A stretch of 5,022 bases of DNA, from positions 1-5,022 of the forward strand of contig JAQVME010000130.1 of assembly GCA_028703745.1 (NCBI GenBank), written 5' to 3'. The translations under genes were made by a program, and so were the position numbers. How positions within the stretch are numbered: the stretch's first letter is position 1; every line of letters begins with the position of its first letter. This stretch comes from Clostridia bacterium (lineage in GTDB: Bacteria; Bacillota; Clostridia; Christensenellales; DTU072). The notes under the pieces were generated by a model. It ran no database searches. It saw only the letters and a program-made list of their open reading frames with translations, and was not told where the DNA came from. This document shows positions 1-5,022 of the stretch, piece by piece.

Positions 1-1745
1 ATCATAGCGTGGGCAGACGTGGCGAACTTCTGTATGGTCTCAGCGTCGACGCCCTTCGTGGCATATGACAGCGCAGAGGCGGCGCTGACGCCGACAACCT
101 TATATTTTAGAGGACTTTGGTTTTGTCTCGGTATTTCGTAATCTGCGATTTTGTAATAGACGATATCCGTTACACCCTCCACGTTTTGCAGCTTCTCCGA
201 AAGCTCGCCAAAATCGGCGTTTTCGGTGCTGCTGACGACATAATCGGCGCTGTATCTGGAGTTGTAAGGCGTTATGGCGGTAATTACCAGGCTAATGACA
301 GATACTACGATGAAGGAAAAAGTCACCACAGAACCTACAAGTATGGTTAGCACGTTTGTCGAAGAATTGCGTTTTATTGAAAACGAAGCCACACGGCTTT
401 CACCCCCGGGAAGCGCGAAGATTCGGCTGAACAGCCGAACCACATAAGGCACGACGAAGTATACCCAGCACGCAAAAAGCGCAATGACGGCAAAGGTTAG
501 CGGTACAATCCAAGCTTCATAAACAAAAAGCAGCGTAACGGCGGTCGCCAGCAGCGCGCTCAACCCGACGATTATTACCGGCTTTGCGTATCTTACGTCC
601 TTGACTATGCCCGAGGACAGCTCCCTGACAGATTTGCGGCTGATACGTAATACGGGGAATATTGCGGACAAGGCGGACACACCCACCCCTAGGAAAAACG
701 CCGCAAAATATTTCCACAAATCGTAGCTGATAGCCCCCGGAAAGTTCGGTATGAGCGCCTTTGACATAACAGCCATACCCGCTCTGCCGAGCGCCAACCC
801 AACTGCCGCGCCTATAATACCGTAAAGTATTACCTCTGTCAGCATAATAAGAGTAGTCTGCGCAGGTGACGCCCCTGCCGCCTTAAAAATAATCATCTCA
901 TTGAGACGGCCGCGCGCTATGACGAGATATGAAGTGAAAAGTATGAGCACCATTATTGCCATAATGAACGCCAAAGCTATATTGAGCAGCCTAGTATTGT
1001 TGACGATGATTTCGCCGATTCTTTGCGTGTCAATGGATGTTTTCAATACAATAGCGTCGTTTTTCATATGCGCTTGCAGCTGTTGCTCCACTACTGCATA
1101 ATCGCCATCGTCGGCAAGCTTCAGGTAGCCGAGATTTATCATGCCGCGATGGTTTATCGACGAGAAGTCAATAAATACGTTGTTGACATTGCTGTCGGCA
1201 AAAAAACCGCGGTTGTAAAGTATTCTGGACACCGTCATCTTCTCAAAACGTTCGGCGCCCTCAAAAAACAACTCGATAGTACCGCCCGCGACTACGTCCA
1301 ATTCGGCGGCAAAGTCCTCTCCTATCCAAACGGACGGGTATTCGGCAACCGTCTGCGTAGCTTCTTTTGTGGCAAGCTTTTGCGGATAGCGACTGTTCAG
1401 TGTTTCAAGGTCGGTGGCTTCTACCATAATTATTTTTGTGACGTCGGCAGTCTTGACAAGTCCGCCTATCTGTAAATAACAGTCGGCGTACAAGACCTTT
1501 TGTTTGTTGTCCGATACAAAATCCTCAAGCTTCGCCAGTGGAAATAATTCGCCGCCGCTCAAGCCTATATCCGTATCTCCCGCCAGTCTGCTTTGCGAAG
1601 CAACGTTGATATTATAAAATAATCCCGTCATAGAAAGCGCGACAAAAATCATAAGCGTAACCACGGCTATCGTCGTGACGATAACCGCAATCTGCGTTCT
1701 GTTATTTTTTACGCTGCGTAACGTATGGTTGAGGATAATATTCAT
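1..1745 (-). CDS. FtsX-like ABC transporter permease (MacB superfamily), 3' end outside window
   Basis: Membrane subunit of a MacB/FtsX-type ABC transporter. The frame is open from ATG at 1745 to the left edge: 581 residues are visible and the C-terminus is missing. By inspection, a first membrane helix at about residues 18-44 is followed by an extracytoplasmic domain (about 46-245). Helices then lie at about 252-275, 300-325 and 345-366, with a cytoplasmic FtsX-core stretch before the third segment (KAAGASPAQTTLIMLTE, about 288-304). Two more helices (about 389-409 and 412-434) lead to a helix at about 463-489 and the start of a second extracytoplasmic domain. This is the duplicated, roughly ten-helix plan seen in many Gram-positive FtsX permeases. 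The start overlaps the ATPase stop as ATGA. There is no strong Shine-Dalgarno sequence, so translation is probably coupled. Such permeases transmit ATPase movement across the membrane, for example for lipid, peptide or antibiotic handling or hydrolase control. The substrate cannot be told from sequence. Confidence 0.92.
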   Translation of the reverse strand, partial: MNIILNHTLRSVKNNRTQIAVIVTTIAVVTLMIFVALSMTGLFYNINVASQSRLAGDTDIGLSGGELFPLAKLEDFVSDNKQKVLYADCYLQIGGLVKTADVTKIIMVEATDLETLNSRYPQKLATKEATQTVAEYPSVWIGEDFAAELDVVAGGTIELFFEGAERFEKMTVSRILYNRGFFADSNVNNVFIDFSSINHRGMINLGYLKLADDGDYAVVEQQLQAHMKNDAIVLKTSIDTQRIGEIIVNNTRLLNIALAFIMAIMVLILFTSYLVIARGRLNEMIIFKAAGASPAQTTLIMLTEVILYGIIGAAVGLALGRAGMAVMSKALIPNFPGAISYDLWKYFAAFFLGVGVSALSAIFPVLRISRKSVRELSSGIVKDVRYAKPVIIVGLSALLATAVTLLFVYEAWIVPLTFAVIALFACWVYFVVPYVVRLFSRIFALPGGESRVASFSIKRNSSTNVLTILVGSVVTFSFIVVSVISLVITAITPYNSRYSADYVVSSTENADFGELSEKLQNVEGVTDIVYYKIADYEIPRQNQSPLKYKVVGVSAASALSYATKGVDAETIQKFATSAHAM

Positions 1746-2410
1746 CTTTCTATTATTTTGCCATCCTGTATCGTGATTATTTTGTTGCCGTACTGCGCGT
1801 TTTTGCCGCTGTGCGTGACTTGAAGTATGGTAGTGCCCAGTTCTGCGTTAATCTTTGCCAGCAGTTCCATTATGTTTTGCGAGGACTTGCTGTCAAGGTT
1901 GCCCGTTGGCTCGTCAAGGAAAATAACCTCCGGTTCAAATATGAGTCCGCGAGCTATAGCCACTCTCTGCTGCTCGCCGCCCGAGAGCTTTGAGGGCATC
2001 TTGTGACGGTACTGCGCTATGCCCAAATAATCCAGCAGATAGTCGAGGCGCTTGGTATAATCCTTTTTTTTGCCGCCGTTCAAAATAACGGGCAGAATAA
2101 TATTCTCCTCTACCGTAAGATATGGCGCAAGATTGAAGAATTGAAAGACAAAACCTATTTTTGTACGACGTAGCTTTGCCAATCGGCTTTCCTTCAGTAC
2201 GGTGATATCCTCGTCGTCGATAAAAACCTTGCCCTGCGTAGGCAAATCCATACCGCCCAGTATAGTAAGGAGCGTGCTTTTGCCGCTGCCAGAAGCGCCG
2301 ACAATAGAAACGAAATCGCCCTTTTGGATTTCTAAACTGATATTATCAAGTACCCAAGGTCCATTGTTGAAGTTCTTAGAAATATTCTCCGCGCTAATAA
2401 TTTTAGTCAA
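1742..2410 (-). CDS. ABC transporter ATP-binding protein, LolD/MacB/FtsE-like
   Basis: Cytoplasmic ATPase that powers the permease encoded immediately downstream. From the TTG start the protein is 222 residues, normal for this family. All motifs are intact: Walker A GASGSGKST (38-46), Q-loop glutamine Q90 in FVFQFFNLAPYLTVEEN, signature LSGGEQQRVAIARG (142-155), Walker B VIFLDEP with catalytic E167, D-loop GNLD and switch histidine H200. The FQFFNLxPxLTxxEN stretch and the LDEPTGNLD run are typical of the LolD/MacB/FtsE branch that partners FtsX-like permeases. I chose TTG at 2410 because GGAGG lies six bases upstream and the protein then begins TKIISAENISKNF, as relatives do; the ATG at 2437 would add nine unrelated residues. 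The gene overlaps the upstream stop by eight bases and the permease start by four, so the three products are probably made together. Confidence 0.96.
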   Translation of the reverse strand: MTKIISAENISKNFNNGPWVLDNISLEIQKGDFVSIVGASGSGKSTLLTILGGMDLPTQGKVFIDDEDITVLKESRLAKLRRTKIGFVFQFFNLAPYLTVEENIILPVILNGGKKKDYTKRLDYLLDYLGIAQYRHKMPSKLSGGEQQRVAIARGLIFEPEVIFLDEPTGNLDSKSSQNIMELLAKINAELGTTILQVTHSGKNAQYGNKIITIQDGKIIER

Positions 2411-3860
2411 GCAAATCCTCCAGTTCGTTGAGGTCAATAAGCCCCTTCAAAGAGTCCTCAAGAATGTCCTCGATCGGTCTTCTATACCGTTCGAGCAGTC
2501 CTTGAAGGTCTATAATTTTGAATAAGAAATTTACAAACCTTATCGAAAAGGTCTTGTCAAAATATTCTTCGACTCCCGAAACAATGGCGCTAAGGTCTTC
2601 CGCCTTCGTGACGAGAACGTCCAAATCCTGCTCGCTAATGGTCTTGAGACTGTCGGGATTAACGGCGGAAAGATAATATACGCTGTCCATAAATGCGTCG
2701 AGCTTTCGGGTTGCCGCAGCTTCATAAGCTACGAAATCCACTTCTTCCTGTGCCTGCGCCGTCATATGCAAAAACTTTTTGTACTGCGTCATCAGCGCCG
2801 CGTAAGATGCAACAAACGACTGCCTGTCGGCTATGCCCGTTTGCCGGCTGTTGACATAGCTCTGCTCTATGCCGATTTTTATGGCTTTTGATAATTCTAT
2901 ATGGGAAAGCACCAATTTTTCTTTGGCTGACACGCTGTTTTTGTCCTCCTCAGAGGCATACGCAAACAGCAACTCAAAGCTATACGCGTCCGTCTCCTTC
3001 ATCACGCTGCCCAGCGTATAAAAAAGATTGGCGACCTTGCCACGGCTTGCCAGCATTGTCTCACGGAATACCGCGTATTCTTCTTCACTCAAGTTACCGT
3101 ATTCTTTTTGTTCGTCGAAGTCCAATCCCAGCAGTTTTTCGGTGTTTGAAAAGCCCAGTTTGCTTATTATCTTTATATAGTATGAACCTAGCGAATACAC
3201 AATTGCTTGTAACGACCGCGCTTCGTAGGCGGTTGCGCCGCCTTCCGATGCGCCTATCAGCATTTTGTAACAAAAAATAGTGTTCGAGGTAAGCGCGACA
3301 AAGTCATCTCTGCCTAGCGCGGCAAGTACTGCGCCGTATTGCGTATCTCCGGCAAAGTCCGTGGCAAGCTCGTACAAAAATCTCGAAAGCTCGGTTTCTG
3401 TAAAGCCTGTTTTTTCAAAAAATTCGGTAAAATGCCTGTTGAAATCGGAGAATATGCCGTCCTCTTGCTCCTCGCCCTCCTCAAATTCTCCTGCAGGCAC
3501 AGAAAAGCCGCTGCCCTTGAGCAAAGTCACGAATTCGCCGAGATAGTCGGCGAATGCCTTGAGCTTTTGGGTGGGAATCCTCGCCCTGCGCATAGCCGAT
3601 ATAAGCGCGTTTGCTATATAATTGTTGTTGTCTGCGACAAAGAACGAATATTTTAGTATGTCCGACACCTTGTTATTGAAAATAAGCTTATTAACCGCGC
3701 CATACTCTAGCGGCTTTCTTTCGTTGTCAAAAGAATATCCCGAAGGCTGCTCCTCTTTCAGCAATAGCGGCAACAAAACCGCCATAAGAATGGCAAGAAT
3801 CAGCACCGCCGCGCATATAGCAACGAGCAAACGTTTATTCTTTTTTGTCAATACTTTCAT
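2403..3860 (-). CDS. Unrecognised membrane-anchored extracytoplasmic protein, first gene of ABC transporter operon
   Basis: I do not recognise this 485-residue protein. A short basic N-terminus (MKVLTKKNKR) precedes one hydrophobic helix at about residues 11-34. There is no lipobox, and nothing after the helix clearly resembles a signal peptidase I site, so it is read as a single-pass protein with its bulk outside the membrane. The remainder has no second membrane segment and looks mostly helical. It has an acidic patch (EFEEGEEQEDG, about 125-135), many Phe/Tyr/Leu-rich amphipathic stretches and an acidic tail ending NELEDLLD. It is the promoter-proximal gene, and its last codons contain the ribosome site and start of the ATPase. 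This context suggests an accessory subunit, substrate receptor or regulator of the transporter, which is inference only. The ATG at 3860 is preferred over the in-frame ATG at 3938 because the consensus promoter lies between them and the 26 extra residues do not resemble a leader. No Shine-Dalgarno sequence precedes 3860. Confidence 0.85.
   Translation of the reverse strand: MKVLTKKNKRLLVAICAAVLILAILMAVLLPLLLKEEQPSGYSFDNERKPLEYGAVNKLIFNNKVSDILKYSFFVADNNNYIANALISAMRRARIPTQKLKAFADYLGEFVTLLKGSGFSVPAGEFEEGEEQEDGIFSDFNRHFTEFFEKTGFTETELSRFLYELATDFAGDTQYGAVLAALGRDDFVALTSNTIFCYKMLIGASEGGATAYEARSLQAIVYSLGSYYIKIISKLGFSNTEKLLGLDFDEQKEYGNLSEEEYAVFRETMLASRGKVANLFYTLGSVMKETDAYSFELLFAYASEEDKNSVSAKEKLVLSHIELSKAIKIGIEQSYVNSRQTGIADRQSFVASYAALMTQYKKFLHMTAQAQEEVDFVAYEAAATRKLDAFMDSVYYLSAVNPDSLKTISEQDLDVLVTKAEDLSAIVSGVEEYFDKTFSIRFVNFLFKIIDLQGLLERYRRPIEDILEDSLKGLIDLNELEDLLD
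2417..2421 (-). promoter_or_regulatory. Shine-Dalgarno sequence for the ABC ATPase
   Basis: On the minus strand GGAGG is followed by ATTTGC and then TTG at 2410, a six-base spacing. It lies inside the last codons of the upstream gene (Glu-Asp-Leu-Leu-Asp-stop). It decides the TTG start, and it places ATPase initiation where ribosomes finish the upstream reading frame. Confidence 0.85.
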
Positions 3861-3866
3861 AGCATA

Positions 3867-3895
3867 ATTATACAATTCCCAATGCAATGTGTCAA
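3867..3895 (-). promoter_or_regulatory. Consensus sigma-A (sigma-70 type) promoter for the three-gene operon
   Basis: Read on the minus strand, TTGACA (3895-3890), a 17-base spacer and TATAAT (3872-3867) match the housekeeping consensus at all twelve positions with optimal spacing. Only six bases (TATGCT) separate the -10 box from the ATG at 3860, so the expected transcription start falls on or next to the start codon. CATTG occurs three times around the -35 box and spacer (plus-strand CAATG at 3880-3884, 3885-3889 and 3893-3897); this could be an operator or simply chance. A promoter this strong would be expected either to be highly expressed or to be held down by a repressor. Confidence 0.85.
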
Positions 3896-4096
3896 TGCCG
3901 CTAAGGAATGTGCCTATATATATTATAGTAAAAGACAAATATTGATGAGCGCCCTCTACATAAACAAAAGATTACACATCAAAGTGGATAAAATTTAAAC
4001 CGAAAAGAACTTGTCAGCGTGATTGAAATGTAACCGTAAATAATTTGTCGGCAGCGGATTTTTGCGATATTTGAGATGGATTTTGAGTGAAAATGC

Positions 4097-4134
4097 AGCC
4101 GACGTGTATAGGCAATACACGAGGCGGCTTTTTT
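4097..4134 (+). terminator. Terminator-like hairpin on the plus strand
   Basis: On the plus strand AGCCG (4097-4101), one bulged base, CGTGTAT (4103-4109), a five-base loop, ATACACG (4115-4121), AGG and CGGCT (4125-4129) form an interrupted stem of twelve pairs, followed directly by six T residues (4129-4134). The geometry is that of an intrinsic terminator read left to right. In the other direction the hairpin is followed by GCATTTTC, a poorer U-run. No plus-strand gene precedes it, so it may end an unannotated short RNA or block antisense transcription toward the hydrogenase. It may also contribute a further minus-strand stop. Confidence 0.6.
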
Positions 4135-4182
4135 GCCAAAAGACGCTCAAAGAGCGCGAAAAGACGCGGTTGGGAAAGGCAA

Positions 4183-4286
4183 TTTCATTAGCGCCAATCG
4201 TGCCTAAAAAGCTGTGTGGGATAAAAAAGCTGCCGTTAAACGGCAGCTGTGCAGATAATTTACCAATAAAAAAGGCGCTAATGAAA
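4183..4286. repeat. 13-base perfect inverted repeat linking the spacer to the first terminator
   Basis: TTTCATTAGCGCC at 4183-4195 is the exact reverse complement of GGCGCTAATGAAA at 4274-4286. The right copy is the loop plus one arm of the first hydrogenase terminator, so the two could pair with each other instead of forming that hairpin. The second terminator (4223-4248) lies entirely between the two copies. Confidence 0.7.
4223..4248 (-). terminator. Second intrinsic terminator of the hydrogenase unit
   Basis: On the minus strand AGCTGCCG, a five-base loop and CGGCAGCT form a perfect GC-rich eight-pair stem (nine pairs if the loop is closed to three bases), followed by a run of six T residues and ATCCC. 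It lies 50 bases beyond the hydrogenase stop codon and just past the first terminator, and so acts as a back-up stop in the same direction. Confidence 0.87.
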
Positions 4287-4295
4287 GCGCCTTTT
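4265..4295 (-). terminator. First intrinsic terminator of the hydrogenase unit
   Basis: On the minus strand AAAAGGCGCT (4295-4286), a six-base loop TTCATT and AGCGCCTTTT (4279-4270) form a perfect ten-pair stem. With the T residues of the stem, the run TTTTTT continues into ATT. It begins three bases after the hydrogenase stop codon at 4298-4300, which marks the hydrogenase as the last gene of its transcript. Confidence 0.9.
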
Positions 4296-4297
4296 CC

Positions 4298-5022
4298 TTA
4301 TCTAGCGGTGTATTTAGTATGAAGTACCTCGTGGGCTCTGTGGCTATTTGGCTTGCCAAAATAGTTGTCGTAAAGCTCCTTAACTACGGGGTTCTCGTGC
4401 GATCTTCTCAGCGCGGACGTCTTATCGGTGTCGTATATCGCCTTGGCTCTCAAACCGGGGATGTCCATGTTGTTTCTTTCTTCAGCCGTTCTTATGGGCT
4501 GACCGCCGCCGTTTACGCAGCCGCCGGGGCAGGACATAATTTCGATGAAGTGATAGTCCGCCTCACCCTTTCTGATCTTGTCCATAATTATTTTTGCATT
4601 GGCAAGACTGCTTGCTACGGCTACCTTTACTTCGATGCCGGCTATACAATATGATGCTTCCTTGATGCCTTTCATGCCTCTAACTTCCTTGAAATCAAGG
4701 TTTTCGAAGCTCTTGCCCTCAAGCACCTCTCTAACCGTACGCAAAGCCGCCTCCATAACGCCGCCCGTCGTTCCGAAGATGAGTCCGGCAGTAGAGCCCA
4801 GTCCAAGCGCGGGGTCGAATGCCGCATCCTCAAGCTCTCTGTACATAATGCCTTGCATCTTGATAAGTCTTGCAAGCTCACGCGTTGTCAATACGTTATC
4901 AATATCGGGAACGCCCGCTGCGCTTTGGTTGGGTCTGCCCTTTTCGAATTTCTTCGCCGTACAGGGCATAATGGATACCACAACAATATTCTTGGGGTCG
5001 ATACCCATTTTTTCGGCGTAGT
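4298..5022 (-). CDS. hydA: [FeFe] hydrogenase catalytic subunit (HydA/HndD family), C-terminal part
   Basis: Catalyses reversible proton reduction to H2 at the H-cluster, in the cytoplasm of fermenting anaerobes. It may receive electrons from ferredoxin or, in HndD/HydABC-type complexes, also from NAD(P)H. The visible 240 residues continue past the right edge: codons for Tyr-Ala-Glu-Lys precede the first in-window Met, so that Met is not the start. Two of the three H-cluster signatures are present. L2 is MPCTAKKFEKGR, with the ligand Cys encoded at 4961-4963. L3 is FIEIMSCPGGCVNGGGQP, with its two ligand cysteines four residues apart, the second bridging to the diiron subsite. Between them the segment FGTTGGVMEAALRTVRE is also characteristic. 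The end (SHENPVVKELYDNYFGKP, then HEVLHTKY) is the small-subunit-like tail of clostridial enzymes. L1 and any N-terminal FeS domains lie outside, so the subtype (monomeric HydA or multimeric HndD) is undecided. Tandem terminators follow directly. Confidence 0.97.
   Translation of the reverse strand, partial: YAEKMGIDPKNIVVVSIMPCTAKKFEKGRPNQSAAGVPDIDNVLTTRELARLIKMQGIMYRELEDAAFDPALGLGSTAGLIFGTTGGVMEAALRTVREVLEGKSFENLDFKEVRGMKGIKEASYCIAGIEVKVAVASSLANAKIIMDKIRKGEADYHFIEIMSCPGGCVNGGGQPIRTAEERNNMDIPGLRAKAIYDTDKTSALRRSHENPVVKELYDNYFGKPNSHRAHEVLHTKYTAR

Larger units (their letters stand above)
3896..4297. other. Intergenic region between hydrogenase and transporter operon, no gene seen
   Basis: Both strands lack a convincing coding sequence. 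The plus-strand frame across 4062-4322 runs through three hairpins and has no family character. The left half (3896-4090) is AT-rich and otherwise featureless, except for a second TATAAT on the minus strand (3927-3922) without a good -35 box. The right half holds three hairpins with T-runs (listed separately). Between them are a small perfect hairpin CGCTC-AAA-GAGCG at 4144-4156 and a nine-base direct repeat AAAAGACGC (4138-4146 and 4159-4167). The region seems to be a transcriptional insulator between two units read in the same direction. Confidence 0.6.

Noticed and set aside
1023..1475. Plus-strand open frame of 150 codons
   Set aside because: It lies antisense inside the permease gene, whose frame is continuous and has clear FtsX features; a shadow frame.
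2888..3656. Several overlapping plus-strand frames
   Set aside because: All are antisense to the 485-residue gene, low in complexity, and without ribosome sites or coherent products.
3811..3822. Lipoprotein reading of the anchored protein, using Cys16
   Set aside because: The residues before the cysteine (VAI) do not fit a lipobox, which needs Gly, Ala or Ser directly before Cys, and the hydrophobic stretch continues for about 18 residues beyond it.
3922..3927. Second minus-strand TATAAT as an additional promoter
   Set aside because: The hexamer at the proper distance (GCTCAT) is a poor -35 box and there is no TGn extension, so it is unsupported as a promoter by itself.
3861..3938. N-terminal extension of the anchored protein from ATG at 3938
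   Set aside because: The consensus promoter lies within this stretch, there is no ribosome site before 3938, and the extension puts unrelated residues ahead of a normal basic-plus-hydrophobic anchor.
4062..4322. Plus-strand open frame of 86 codons in the spacer
   Set aside because: It crosses the plus-strand hairpin and both hydrogenase terminators, has no Shine-Dalgarno sequence, and its translation has no domain character.
4578..5021. Plus-strand open frame of 147 codons
   Set aside because: Antisense to the hydrogenase, whose H-cluster motifs fix the coding strand.
1..5022. CRISPR arrays, tRNAs, insertion sequences or prophage genes
   Set aside because: No spaced repeat array, cloverleaf-like segment, transposase motif or terminal inverted repeats were seen; the gene content is ordinary chromosomal.

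Overview
The window looks like chromosomal DNA from an anaerobic, fermentative Firmicute, most likely an uncultured member of the Clostridia. The reasons are a catalytic [FeFe] hydrogenase, a strong GGAGG Shine-Dalgarno sequence in front of a TTG start, a textbook sigma-A promoter, and intrinsic terminators with U-runs. The placement is an inference from gene content and signals; there is no rRNA or other marker gene. All genes lie on the minus strand, so the window reads biologically from right to left.

Right end (4298-5022): the C-terminal ~240 residues of an [FeFe] hydrogenase catalytic subunit (HydA/HndD family); its N-terminal part lies beyond the right edge. Two consecutive minus-strand intrinsic terminators follow the stop codon (4265-4295 and 4223-4248), so this is the end of the hydrogenase transcription unit.

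Spacer (3861-4297): about 440 bases without a convincing gene. Besides the two terminators it holds a 13-base inverted repeat that includes part of the first terminator, a terminator-like hairpin facing the opposite way (4097-4134, plus strand) with no visible gene to terminate, and a consensus promoter (TTGACA, 17 bases, TATAAT) at 3867-3895.

Left part (1-3860): one tightly packed operon of three genes driven by that promoter. The first encodes a 485-residue membrane-anchored protein that I do not recognise, mostly helical by inspection. The second encodes an ABC ATPase of the LolD/MacB/FtsE type; it starts at TTG inside the end of the first gene. The third encodes a large FtsX-like permease with at least seven membrane segments and two extracytoplasmic domains; it overlaps the ATPase stop by ATGA and runs off the left edge. 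The ATPase and permease should form a mechanotransmission-type ABC transporter (MacB superfamily). The co-transcribed, co-translated anchored protein sits where an accessory or partner subunit would be expected, and no MacA-type adaptor is visible.

The most unusual points are that the promoter puts the expected transcription start on or next to the A of the ATG of the 485-residue protein, which predicts a leaderless mRNA, and that this anchored protein is an unrecognised probable component of the transporter.
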